Assembly: GCA_027186245.1 (NCBI GenBank)
Contig: CP114495.1
Location: forward strand, 8,548,501 to 8,612,500
Origin: Coriaria nepalensis
Taxonomy: Eukaryota > Streptophyta > Magnoliopsida > Cucurbitales > Coriariaceae
Length of the DNA: 64,000 nt
Direction of reading: 5' to 3'
Below are positions 10,991 through 22,700 of this stretch, piece after piece. The notes beneath the pieces are model-generated. The model was given only the letters and a program-made list of their open reading frames with translations, did not search any database and had not been told where the DNA came from. A program made the position numbers and the translations under genes. Positions within the stretch are counted from its first letter, which is position 1. Each line of letters opens with the position of its first letter.

Positions 10991-13264
10991 GTGGTCGTTG
11001 GAACTTTATCGCCTGTTTGTGTCCTTTTTCTTTTCCAAAAAAAGAACAGTGTAATTTTATATAATTTATAAATATAATTTAATAATATTAGAAAAAAATT
11101 AATTATATGATTTCTGTATTAATATTATTTTCTAAATTAACGGATGATAAAAGTACTTTTAATAAAATCGGATGGTTTATATTAATTTTTTAAAGTTATG
11201 AGAAATATATAGTTTTACTTTATATTTTTTAAAAATAATAATTTATAGAATTTTTTTTTTAAAAAAGTATTGCTATATAGCTATTTGTTGTTACTTAAAA
11301 AAAATTATTGAATGAATTTAATTTATAATGATATGAATTTAAAGTAAAAAATTATTGATAAAATTTTAAAATTTATTAAAACTATATATTAAAGTGAGAT
11401 TTTGTGTATATAGGCAGCGTTATATTTTAATGAAAAGATTCTAGAAGTTTTCTATAATAAATTGAAAACAGAAGCCTTCGAGAGAGGGGCACTCATTATT
11501 TGTCATCATGTCTATCATATATATATTTGGCACGTTTTAATATTAATTAGTGATGTGACACGTTTACTGGATAGGTTGTATTATTTAAAATTTTGAAAAA
11601 AATCTCTTTTTTTTTTTTAATTATATATATATATATATTTATTAATTTTAATAAATAAATATTTATTATTGCGCTTAAAATTTTTAATTATTTACTTGAC
11701 CCCTTTAATCATCATCTTTTTTTTCTGATTGGGATCACCGGAATCCATAATGGCCGGCCACTATATTACTTTAATTTTCTCTCTAATCTCTCTATTTAAT
11801 TTATAAGAATTTTAAAATTTGTATAATTTTTTATATGTAAGAAATATAAATATAATTATTTAGTAATTTACGGGTGTAAATTTAATTTACTTTATTTTAG
11901 TGTTTTATATTAAGTCATTTTCATAAATAATAAATATATAATTATTTTCATGAGTATCAACTACTTTAATACATAATAACAAGTAATATATATATATATA
12001 TATATATGGTCACATCTTGTTTCTTCTTCTATCTATCTATAACTAACAATCAATTATCATCTTATATGAAATTAGTTGATAATCCTATGAAATTATGTTC
12101 GGTCTTATAATTAAAATTCTTCTATATATATATATATATATATTTTTTTTTTTTAAATAATTTTTTTAATAAAGTGTTTTTTTTCCTAATATTGCATGCA
12201 TTATTAGGCGTGGTCTATGTAATTTTGTCGTTATGATTATAAAAAATGAAAAGATACCAAAAGTACCTAACCATGATGTTTTTGCATTTAAAAAAGGAAG
12301 TGAACAAACAAGGGATTAAGAACATGATGCCAAGATTATTATTTCTGGGGCAAAAGAACAGTAGAACAGGATCCGAGGGAGATGGACGACCATTTTTTCA
12401 TGATTCATGTTTAGTCCGAACTTGATGTTGATGTGAGCTTACTACATTGGCCGCTTTTCATTCCTCCCTAGCCGAGAGATGTTCATGATCGATATTGTAC
12501 ACGCAAATATATGATATATACATTTTAAGTAGAGTTGGCATTTGGCAATACGAGGGCCGGCCGGCTCAGACCCATTTGAAACCCGACATGTTTTAGACTA
12601 GGCCGGGTTAGGTTCGATTTATAGCGGGTTGAGTTTGGATTCATATATCTGTAGGTTTAAAATCAGGTTGTAAATGGGTTATGTCGAGGTGGATCCGTGA
12701 TTGTTTCGAGTAAATATATTTTGCATTTTGTTTAATAAAGAAAACAATACACGAGATATTAATTATGAAGGGAATACATGGTTTTAATTTCATAAGTCAT
12801 AAATAAATAATTGTCCATAATAAAATTTTTTATTGTATTTATATACTACACAAATAATAGATAATTTCATTAAAAAAAAAATTTATCTACGGGAAAGTAT
12901 AGCCTATAAAAAAGTATTAAATAGTTAAGCTAAAGATTAATCGGACTATCTTCCCTCATTTTAATAGTTCTAATTTTAATGGATAACTTTTGGAAAGATC
13001 AAGATTATGGCTAACTAAAAAAAAAAAAATCGGGATTCTAAGTAAAAATAAATAAATAAAATAACTTGTGTGATAAATCCAACCTAGGATGATATATGTA
13101 GGTTGGTCACGAACCCATATAAAAGAGCCTAGTGAACAACAATATACGAGTAATTTCCATTGACTAGTGTAAATAGTTGGTTTAAGTTAGGTTTGTATAA
13201 GAATTTCTCATGAAATAATAGATAATCTATATGTCTCCTTTCATGTATAGACGTTTACATGCCA
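10990..13264. other. Gene-free AT-rich stretch
   Basis: No gene seen over 2.2 kb. It has TA microsatellites near 11621-11638, 11988-12006 and 12123-12141. A stretch at about 12540-12720 is rich in short GGGTT/AACCC-type words and reads like an eroded repeat. Confidence 0.5.
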
Positions 13265-13306
13265 AATACCAATACCAATACCAATACCAATACCAATACC
13301 AATACC
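13265..13306. repeat. Hexanucleotide repeat (AATACC)7
   Basis: Seven perfect units of AATACC in a row. The unit differs from the plant telomere unit. Confidence 0.95.
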
Positions 13307-13528
13307 ATTTTAGAAGCCAATCTTTTTTCTTTGATAAGAACTACTCCTCCCTCCACCTTTGGCATATCCATTAGTCAAAAAAGAAGCACATAAACATATC
13401 CTCCAATTTTTGGATTACATGTATTTTGGATAGCCTAAACCTAACTTATCATTAAACATGCAAAGTTTACTTTAAAAAGAAAGAGAAGTATAAGAAATGA
13501 AATAAGTATTATGATTTTAAAAATAATA

Positions 13529-13972
13529 TTAAAAAAAACATGCACGATTGACCAAAGAATCTACCGTCAAATTGGCTTCTCTATAACAATGACTGAGAAA
13601 GGCATTGCAATTATGGATGATAGACTTGATTTGATGAATGATGTGTTTGAGCTTAGGAGCAATAGTAAAAGTGCACTTAACCATTTGGATCAGAATGAGG
13701 GAATTAGAGAAAATATAGAAATTGTTAAAACCCCACCCCAATTATAATACATAGAGATATACTATTGAAAAGAGTTTTAGCTTCAAAAACCATACTCGTA
13801 GCGACGTCCCAAAAGAAAGATTGCACCTGGTAAAGTTTCCTCGATAGTCTTTAAGAATCATACCACCGATTGTTGAACCTGGATTCCCCTTATTAGCCTC
13901 ATCCACATTCAAAATTAAGAATCTATTGCAGGAAGCTCCCATTTCACCAATTTCACACAATATACAAGTCAA
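13529..13972 (-). pseudogene. RNase H domain fragment of a retroelement (RVT_3 type)
   Basis: Two adjacent frames on the minus strand carry, in the right order, both ends of the plant RNase H-like domain found in LINE elements and domesticated relatives. FLILNVDEANKGNPGS with GGMILKDYRGN (about 13850-13920) is the start, normally D-G-x-x-KGNPG. CYREANLTVDSLVN (about 13545-13590) is the end, normally REANxxAD. Stops and a frame change separate them, and no reverse transcriptase is nearby. This is a dead 3' remnant. Confidence 0.7.
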
Positions 13973-14005
13973 TCATCTTACCATTGCATCCTTATAATCT
14001 TAATA

Positions 14006-14044
<39 letters not shown>

Positions 14045-14291
14045 GCCAAAAGGAATTTTATTGTGCATACCAGACCCAGACCTAAAATTTTTTATTACTA
14101 ATATTTTTTACCCACCTAAATTTTTATATATTATATTATATTATTTAAAATAAAAGGCACTATAAAGCTGTGCTAACTCCGTTGAGGAATCAATTTGAAG
14201 CATACAATGTCTAGGAAGAGTGTAATGAGATAATTAGATTGGCTCATTTTAAAGAGGAACAAGCAAAAAATTGAGCGTTGATAATAGTTAT

Positions 14292-14635
14292 CACTGGCGG
14301 AGGGAGGGGTCAGCTAGGGCAGGCGCGTCGTCCCTCAGCTCCCCGAAAAGAAAAAAAAAAGCTTTAGAAGTTTAGAGAAAAAGTATTCGTACTGCCCCTC
14401 TTGCCGTCACTCTCTTGCCACCTCTTTGTATTTTGTGAAACCCACCATTGAAGCTCCAAGCTTCAAGCTTGGGGAAAATAGAAAATATAGGCTTGGGTCC
14501 TCTTAATTGTTTTAAAAAGAAAAAAGGTATAACATATTCGACCCTTTTTGTATTTTAAGCCTATAATCGGAAATAGTAGAGTTTGCTGGGCAATTTTACA
14601 CTTTATGGCAAAAATATGAGCTGGCTCCACTCCTA
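14292..14635. mobile_element. hAT-like MITE with exact 8-bp target duplication
   Basis: The element is bracketed by ATAGTTAT at 14284-14291 and again at 14636-14643, an exact 8-bp target site duplication as made by hAT transposases. Its ends are imperfect inverted repeats: GGCGGAGGGAG on the left and GGCTCCACTCCTA on the right. The 344 bp interior has no coding frame. Confidence 0.75.
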
Positions 14636-14643
14636 ATAGTTAT

Positions 14644-15889
14644 GATGTCTAACTATCCGAAAAAGAGAAAAATGATGGCCGGGAATGGTGATCATGGAGT
14701 TTGAGAATGAGGAAGATGAAGATCGATCAAATTGTGATTAAAATGAACTGTTAGGATTAACATATTGAAGTACTAAAGTAGAGGATATTATAATCATGGC
14801 ATGGCACTCTTATTGAATATTTTCAGTGATGAAACTAAACTTTACCTTTTGAAGTTTAAAATATTAGACAAAAGCCCTATTAGACTTTCTAATTAGACTT
14901 CAACTCTTTTGTTTTGATTTTTTTTTTCCATTAAAAACTAATATATAGTACCACATACTTCACGTATATCTTGTCAAATTCAGAATCAATGTAGGTTTTG
15001 ATGGGTGCCGTGACCCGGTTTCTATCGACCCATCAATTTAGATCATTCAGCTTTTATTCAAGAGATGAGAAAGTATCGTATAATTATAAATCAATATAAA
15101 AAGTGATTATACAAATTAATACAAAATTAATAGGTTGTATTTGCTTGCATGACACTTCCTCATCTCCTAAATGAAGATTAAATGATCCGGACTAATGATT
15201 CAGTACGAACCGACGCTAAATCTAAATTCTTTCTAGTCATCCATTATATTTTATATTCGATTCTAGGTTTACTTAATATCCAATCCCTATCATTTTAATT
15301 CATTTCTATTTCTCACTCTTAACCATCTACATAACATCACTATTCGAGTCAATAACAAATTCAAAATCAAATATAAAGTTGAGTGCATGTCAAAACATGT
15401 CATACGAATCATTTTATAATGAAAAAAAATTTACAAAAGGAACTTAATCTAGTTTTCAAAAACATAAAATATACGGTATATAGATTTTCAAAATAAGGAT
15501 AAGAGGATCTAAGTCTAAATATAAAAAAAAAAAAAAAAAAAAGATGAGAAAGTCTAATTTAATCTTTCCCAATTTAAGAGGAGTTATAAACTCTTAAGGA
15601 CATTTCAAAAGACACCACAGTCCAAGAAAATAGCTTAATTTGCTAAAGACATTTCAACTTGAAAAAATCACCTACAACCATCAAAACTCTCTAATAATTA
15701 GTATAAACCACAAATTTTGAAATTTATATTACCTTTAACCAAGTTGAACGTTAAACTAACCAACCCGAACCGATCTGACTGCCATATCAATAATATCATC
15801 GTAAAATATACAAATTAAAGCCGAACTAAAAAATTAATTACAACCATTAAGTCTTATTTTCTTTCATATTTTCACTAACAACAAACTTT
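14644..15889. other. Intergenic, AT-rich
   Basis: No gene seen. There is a poly-A run near 15523-15542. Confidence 0.5.
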
Positions 15890-16840
15890 AATTTTTTTTA
15901 TTTGGGCATTTTTTTAGTTCATGTATAGTTTAAGTTTTACAAATTCATCCATAGGTAGTCTTCTTGCAATATCTTAGTTGATGTATAGTTCAAATAAGGT
16001 TTTTTAATTATTCTTGATCATTTTTCTTTGATTAAACTGACATGGCATGAGAAAATATGTCACATCATAAAAAAAAACTATTTATTATCATTTTATCCTT
16101 ATTATTTTATTATTTTCACTTCTCTCCCCTATTAATTTATTATTTGATTTTATAATCCAAATTTTTATTTTTGTTATTTTTTAAAAATGAAAAATTTAGT
16201 ATATAAAAAAAATGATACCCGATTCGATTTCTTGAAAAAAAAAATTGATCAAAATGATCTGTATTTTTTTTTTGTGAGAAATCGATCAAAATGATTCAAT
16301 TTCTTCATGAGGTATATATCCAAATTAAATCGATCCAATTTTCACGAGGAAATTGATCTGATCAATAATTATTCTCAAAGAACTAGATTTGATCGATCCA
16401 ATTTTTCGTCGTGAGAACCGGATCTAATTGAACAAAAAAAAAAAAAACTAATGATCACACCTCCATTAGATGTCTTTCGATCAATTTCTCACAAAAATAA
16501 CATATCGTTTTGATCTTCTTCTTTTTTCAAGAAACCAGATCATAGTTTTTTTTACACTAAAATTTTTATTTTCTCAAATATAAAAATAAAAATATTAATT
16601 ATAAAATAAAATAATAAAATTAACATGTGGAGAAAAATTAAAATAATAAAAGAATAATGATGAAATAATATTAAATAATTTTTTTAATAATATGATATAT
16701 TTTATCAACATGTCATGTCAACTTAGTTAAAAAAATAATCAGAAAAACAAAATAAAATTATTTAAGAAGTAAAAAATTACAAAAATCTACATAAGACAAA
16801 TTTATAAAAATTAATATGAATATTAAAAAGTAAATTTACC
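15890..16840. mobile_element. Large inverted-repeat (foldback) element
   Basis: The left half (about 15890-16440) and right half (about 16450-16840) are imperfect reverse complements. On the left, blocks include TGACATGGCATGAG, CTTGAAAAAA and TTTTTGTGAGAAATCGATC; on the right their complements appear in reverse order as GATCAATTTCTCACAAAAA, TTTTTTCAAGAAACC and CATGTCATGTCAAC. The whole could fold into a hairpin several hundred bases long. No coding frame. It shares sequence with 4620-5210. Confidence 0.7.
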
Positions 16841-18378
16841 TTTCATTTTCACTAATTCACCCACTTAACTGCCAACGACTCTTCCTGCCATCCCTACTGT
16901 CTGTACCCAAATATTCTAATAAATTAAAAAAAAAAAAAAAAAAAAAAAAGAGAGAAAAAAACAAAACAAAACAAATATCTCCTATCCTGATTCGTTCTCA
17001 AGCAATCTTTATCTATCGAATCTGTATTATTATTATTTCTTTCCAAACAAAAATTTAAGCCTTTTTGGGATTTATGCTTTTTTTTCGGTGAGTTCAGATT
17101 TTTAGCTCATATAAGAGAGATAAAAAAATGTGTAAATATATATATATATATAGAGAGAGAGAGAATATTTATATTTATTAATATAATAAAAACTCTTAGA
17201 ATTTGCCAAAATCAACCGAAATCGAAAATATTAGAATTGTTACTAAATAGCGGTTAAAAATGTGCCGATTATTTAAATCGAGTTAAAATAATAATTCTCG
17301 GATGAAAAATAAATAGTTAGATTTTTTTCGAAAGGACAATTTACATAATATTTGATAGATACTGATTTTGCCCTTCGGTTTATAAAAAAAAAAAAGCACT
17401 CTTTCCACACTGTTTCTCCAGCTCCAAAACTCCAAAGAAAATAGTTCCTCTCTCTCCTCCATCGCTGGCAGCCGCCACTTACATGTATATTTATTATATA
17501 AGATTTTAGTTTTTTTTTTTTTTAATTTATTGGTTTTTCATGACATTTTTTTCTTATTCTGTAGATTACATGTTTATTATAATGCCAATTGAGTTTTTAA
17601 TAAAGAGTATTATTTAGTAGTATGTACGATATTGCATAACATTTTGAGTTGTATCACAATCATCACATTTTGAGAAATGTGACAGGTTGCATAACATTCT
17701 TAGACAACTGATCAGACAACATAATTGGGTAGAAGCAAGTAGGGTCTTAAGTGTCTGTCTTACTTAAAGAAACATCAAAGGAGAGAGCACCATTAAAGAA
17801 TCAATTGAAGTATTCGGTATGAATTACCCTTTTACCTTTTCATTATCATTCTTGTTTTTTTGTATTGAGTTGTATATAATCATTGTAGATATTGAGTTGT
17901 ATATGCATGTTATATCAGTTTGTTTATAGGTGTCTGCATATCATTTCTTTGTGCATAAGTTTTTCGAGACTGCAGTGATGTGTACCATTCTATTGATGTT
18001 ATATTAAGTCAAATGTATTGGGAATGCATTTAGGTTTCAATGGAGCTCCTTCAGTGCATAGAAGGTGATCCTACTTATTCAAAAAGGATGATGACCTGTA
18101 TGACGATTGGATGAGGAAGATAGGATCGATGAAAACATGGCCTTTGTAAAAAAATAATAAATAAAAGTCTGTACAATTTCTTAGATACAGGGGGCCATAT
18201 TCTGGAATCCAACAAATAAAAATGAGTAGGGGAGTTCTAAATGTTGGTCACATTTTATATGCAAATATACAGAGTTCAAAGTATCATATCTTATGATAAG
18301 ATGCCCCAAAAAAAGATAGATCAAAGTTTTTCTTCTTTGGTGCCATGATTGAGTTCATTCAATCAAACCCCACATCTC
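16841..18378. other. Intergenic, no supported gene
   Basis: Poly-A and GA tracts, then a CT-rich stretch near 17400-17480 that looks like a 5' leader but is followed by no usable frame. The last few hundred bases are probably the 3' untranslated region of the RING gene. Confidence 0.45.
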
Positions 18379-21300
18379 TTAAAAGTCCTCCTTTTCAATG
18401 GTCAAGGCCTCAGATTTGCAGATCGGACAGATGTTCTTGACAAGAAGCCATGTCTTTAAGCAAATTGCATGGTACTCGTGTCCGCAATTTAGGGTTCCAA
18501 TCTTTTCCTCATCCCGATAACTATCCTGTACAAGAACCCGGGATGGAGCCAGAAAGTTGGTTCAGGATGAGCCCAAGAAAGGAAAAAAAACAAAACAAAA
18601 CAAATAAATAAATAAAAAGAAGATCGAAATAGAGATGTCTCTAATACAAACTAAATACATGGGAGGGGAAAGGGAGTAAATATTCGGGACAATTTGGCTC
18701 GATACAATTTACGGTCAAGATTTTACTATAAGAGAAACTAATGATCTTGACCATCCAACATCATTAAACATGCTGACTTGGCATCAGTCAATTCAAAATA
18801 CCATGTCAGCATATTTAATGAGGTTGAATGGTCAAGATCAGTTCTTTCCTTTGATGTGGTAAGATCATAAATTGTACCGAGCAAAATTGCCCACCGAATA
18901 TTTTCTCAGGGAAAGGGGTCGTGAATGACACTAATGAGTAAACTTTCACCCCTAAACTTTCAAACAGCTAGACTTAGTCCCTCATGTTTCAGAAACTAGA
19001 CAATATCCTACTTAGAGCTTCATTCTTTCATTCATGACATACCTACTCATCCAAGCTGGCAATTTATTAATAAAAATGATAAAATACTGAGTAAGCTATA
19101 GCTTAAGTACAACAACGATTAACCATCATGCGTTGAGAAAAAGGAATGAGGATCAAGAATTGACAAAGGAAAATAATTTCAAACATTTATTATGTATTGT
19201 ATGAATGTATTGCACAAGAATGACGAACAATGTTTAGCAATGTTACCTGGCATATTATGCACGAACTGCTTTCTAAATCTGTAGGTTTTGTAGGTGATAT
19301 GTAGTTCCTCATCTTTAACTGATTTATAATGCTTTCCTCAGATAACCCCATGCTTACTTTTCCAATCTGCTCCCCTAGTTCAAGAAGTTCCTATTTTTCC
19401 ATTGTAAGGATAATTAGTGTTGAATTCCTCATAGGATAATATGAGGAAACTGGAAAAAATAAATTAATTAATATGTGAGTTCATTTCATGTTTAAAGTGG
19501 AGAACTCTAGTTTTGGTCCAACAAACTACAGTTTGTCTCGAACAATCATCCCAAAAGGAAAAAAATAAAAAATAAAAAATCATAATTTACCTACAATCTT
19601 AAGAAAAATAGCGTTTTCACGAGAATCCTTTTAAGCTAATCCTCGACTTGCTTATTACCTCATAAGACATGTCCTCTATGTCCATGCGCATGTCACTATG
19701 ATGGTCAACAAGATGCCCATCTTCGTAAAATTCTGGAATGTCCAGTAATGCAACCTCCTACAGAAAAGGACAATTGTATATTCAAACCGAAACTGAAACT
19801 AATTTGGACAGAAGGAAAATGATGACAAAAATTAAAAAGGAAGATAAAAAAAGAGAATATTACATCAGCCCGTAAGACTCTCAAGTGAGGAAGGTCATGA
19901 TGATGTCTAAGTGCTGACTCAGCAGAACCATGAACCAATTGGTGGGGACAATGTAGCCTCAGGCCAGTATGCGGAGCTGGCCCTTGTTGTCTACTAGGCC
20001 TTATCTCAGTCAAACCATTATAAGAAGGGTTCGTAGTGGTCTCAGGAGACAGTAAAGGATATCTATATGGAGCTGGTGCCATTTGTGGGTGGAAGTTCAT
20101 ATTGTGGGCCCCACTGCTCCCTCCCGGAACAGTTAGTGATGGAAGGTGGTGATGGCGATGATAATGACTGTGGTGCTGCTGGTGGTTGATTGTAGGGTGC
20201 CCAGAGAAGGGTCTAGTACTAGTTTCGTTGTTATATCTCTGCATATCCATATTTACGGTTTCGAAAGCACCTCCATTCCCATTCCCTGGGGAAAAAAATA
20301 AACAAAAAATTAAAAATAAATGACAATATTTAAAACAAACTCGCCATTAAAAGGAAAATATATACATGCGACGAGTATGAGTTTAGTTTTAAATAACCAT
20401 AGCCATTAACCGAAGAACAAGAATCTAATAAATTATAAGAAGCATGCAGCGACTTCTGCTTAGCATTTTAAGTTGGAATGGATAAGAAGCATGAGATCTA
20501 GATAAGAACCATGCGATAACTTCTACTCAACATTTTAAGTTGGGATAGATAGAAACATGCGTCTTTTCTAATTGATCTAGATAAGAAGCATAGGACACCT
20601 TCTACTCAACATTTTAAGTTGGAAGGGAGCAAGAAAGCAACGCCATTCAATATATTAGTGAGTTAATTCTTGAGAGGATATGGTCTACAGTGGCTGCTCG
20701 ATCACAACCACACACGCTAGCCTAACACATTGCATAACATGTTAAATCAGCCTTGCATGATTGATCGGTCTACCACAAATATAGTTAACCCAATAATTCC
20801 TCTAGATTAATCCTCTCAATTAAAAAAAACAAAAATTGTTAAACCCGATGACAAGCAAAGCATGTCAATGAAGGGGGCAATTTTTTTGTTTGTTTTAAAG
20901 AAAATATCCCATGTTGATAGTTATCAACCGTAACTCATGGCATTGCCACTTAGAATTACAAACCAACGAGAGTTAACTTCATAAAGCAGTGGGTCCACAA
21001 ATGTTCAGCCTGTAATTGGTTTCTTACTCTGCAGCCATTTATGGTATATTTCCTCCGATTTCAAAGTCAAGGTAAAATTCAAAGGAAAATAATATAAGAT
21101 GAAAGAAAAAGCATATTCACCTTGCATATAAGGCATAGCATTGGCCTGAGTCCACGATGAAGCACCCCCATCGCCAGAAGGACCTTCTATACGTTGTTCA
21201 AACCAGAAAGACCCGAGAGCTGGATTAACAGGCTGTTGACCCATATACCTACCTAGACTCGAACCACTATTATGATCATGGGGCCTGACCAAATCCAGCC

Positions 21301-21745
21301 TGCTTGGGCTCAACCCACTCCCGAAACTCCTTTGAGGCCCTGGAGAGAAACCAAAAGAACTCGAACCGGCCAAACCGGTAAAGTAATGGGTACTTCCTGG
21401 AATCCAGTCTACTAACTTTCTCTTACATGGACCACCTCTTACCTCATCAAGAGAAATACCATTTGGTAAGAACCCTGAACCTGACGGTGGGCCCATATAA
21501 TTATTATAGTAGTAGCTTGCAGCAGCTTGATGAACCCCGTTGAGTCGAGGCGTTCCATAGAGCATGGAGCTATCATAATGATCAAGCAAATGTTGGGTAT
21601 TGATATTACTTGAGTTCAGTGAAGGTCTAATTACTGCAGGGTTATGAGGTTGGGGGAAGCTTGATATATTTCCAAAGAGACTAGAGGAAAAAGAAGAAGA
21701 TTCGGTGTGAAAATAACCTCCGCCTCTTTGTTGATCCATTTTCAT
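18379..21745 (-). CDS. RING-H2 E3 ubiquitin ligase (MBR/TEAR-like)
   Basis: Five coding exons: 21121-21745, 19864-20285, 19659-19757, 19247-19390 and 18379-18525, joined in frame by GT-AG introns, giving 478 residues. The N-terminal 350 residues are disordered (Ser, Gly, Asn, His). A conserved helical stretch (GLSEESIINQLKMRNY) precedes the C-terminal RING-H2 finger: C426, C429, C444, H446, H449, C452, C463 and C466. Such proteins pass ubiquitin from an E2 to a substrate. The architecture matches plant RING-H2 proteins like MBR1/2 and those called TEAR; which one is uncertain. A CCTTATAG region near 22390 and a splice-like context suggest a 5' untranslated intron. Intron 4 carries a MITE and intron 1 a tandem repeat. 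Confidence 0.9.
18681..18900. mobile_element. Palindromic MITE inside an intron of the RING gene
   Basis: The 220 bp form a nearly full-length palindrome. TATTCGGGACAATTTGGCTC on the left matches, inverted, GAGCAAAATTGCCCACCGAATA on the right in modified form; and GATCTTGACCATCCAAC pairs with GTTGAATGGTCAAGATC. It sits between exons 4 and 5. No coding frame. The flanks are AT-rich, so I cannot fix a target duplication. Confidence 0.8.
20432..20628. repeat. Three-copy intronic tandem repeat, about 70 bp
   Basis: Three copies of a block starting ATAAGAAGCAT and ending CATTTTAAGTTGG, at about 20435-20477, 20501-20543 and 20581-20621, with variable spacers. It lies in intron 1 of the RING gene. 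Confidence 0.8.
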
Positions 21746-22700
21746 GTCAGTTATCCGATTGGTGTAAGGTATTCCTTGCCTTATGTTGAAGAAAATCAGT
21801 ATTGATGTTGAAACTTCTCACTTCACTGGAACCAAAACTAGAGAAAGAATGGCATAACCTATTTTCTAAATGGAGATATTATAACTCAAGAAGAAACAAT
21901 ACGAGAATTCTAGTTTAGACCCAAAGCCAAGTTCGGGTCACACACCATCCGATTTATTTACCCAAAGCATAACTAAAACATATAATTCAAAACATTGGTA
22001 TATTAAGTTAAGACCAATGGAGCCTAAGTGTTTTCCAAACTTCAGTTTGAATCCAATTTTAACATACAATTTATTTAGTTTTCCAAACAATCATAATCCA
22101 AGAACATCTAAATCCATTTTTAATACACAATTTCTCTAAAATCCTAAATAATAAATCTGAAAGTATAACTCTTTTAGATCAAAAATTGCCAAGCAGGAAC
22201 TTTTAATATAATATAAAAGCAAATTATATGTATGTATAAAAATATTTGTAACTTGGGCGAACTGGGTCTATCTGAATTCATGCAATGATCCAAAAAAGAA
22301 TGTAAGAACACCCGAAAAAGACGAAATCCTTTTTTAAAATTAACTAAGAGGGGAAGAAAAACATATACAAAATTGTGGAAAAATTACGCACCTTATAGTC
22401 ATGAACAAAACCCAGAAAAGCTTCAAAGTTTCACCTATGAATATAACTGGAGAGAACCCGAATTTTAATTCCAACAGTGCCTGCAAAAATCAGAGGAAGA
22501 AGAACCACAAAAAAAAACCCTAAATTTCATAGTCATTGAGTTTTTACCCATTACATTAAATTATCAAAGAGCAAAAAAATACCCTAAAGTTCCAAACTCA
22601 ACCCAATGTCCGATACAGGAAGAAATTATATGATAAGCAAAATCGTTGAATCAGAAGATGGGAACTCACCAGAAACCGAGATTGAATTTTGCGAGAGAAA
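21746..22700 (-). promoter_or_regulatory. 5' leader and upstream region of the RING gene
   Basis: No coding frame. The region probably holds a non-coding first exon near 22600-22700, since the intervening part reads like an AT-rich intron. There is no transcript evidence. Confidence 0.35.

Noticed and set aside
13265..13306. Regular short repeats that could suggest a CRISPR array or telomere
   Set aside because: A plain hexanucleotide microsatellite without spacers, and not the telomeric unit; a plant nuclear context.
13511..13747. Plus-strand frame of 78 codons
   Set aside because: It is the complement of the RNase H fragment, which explains the openness.
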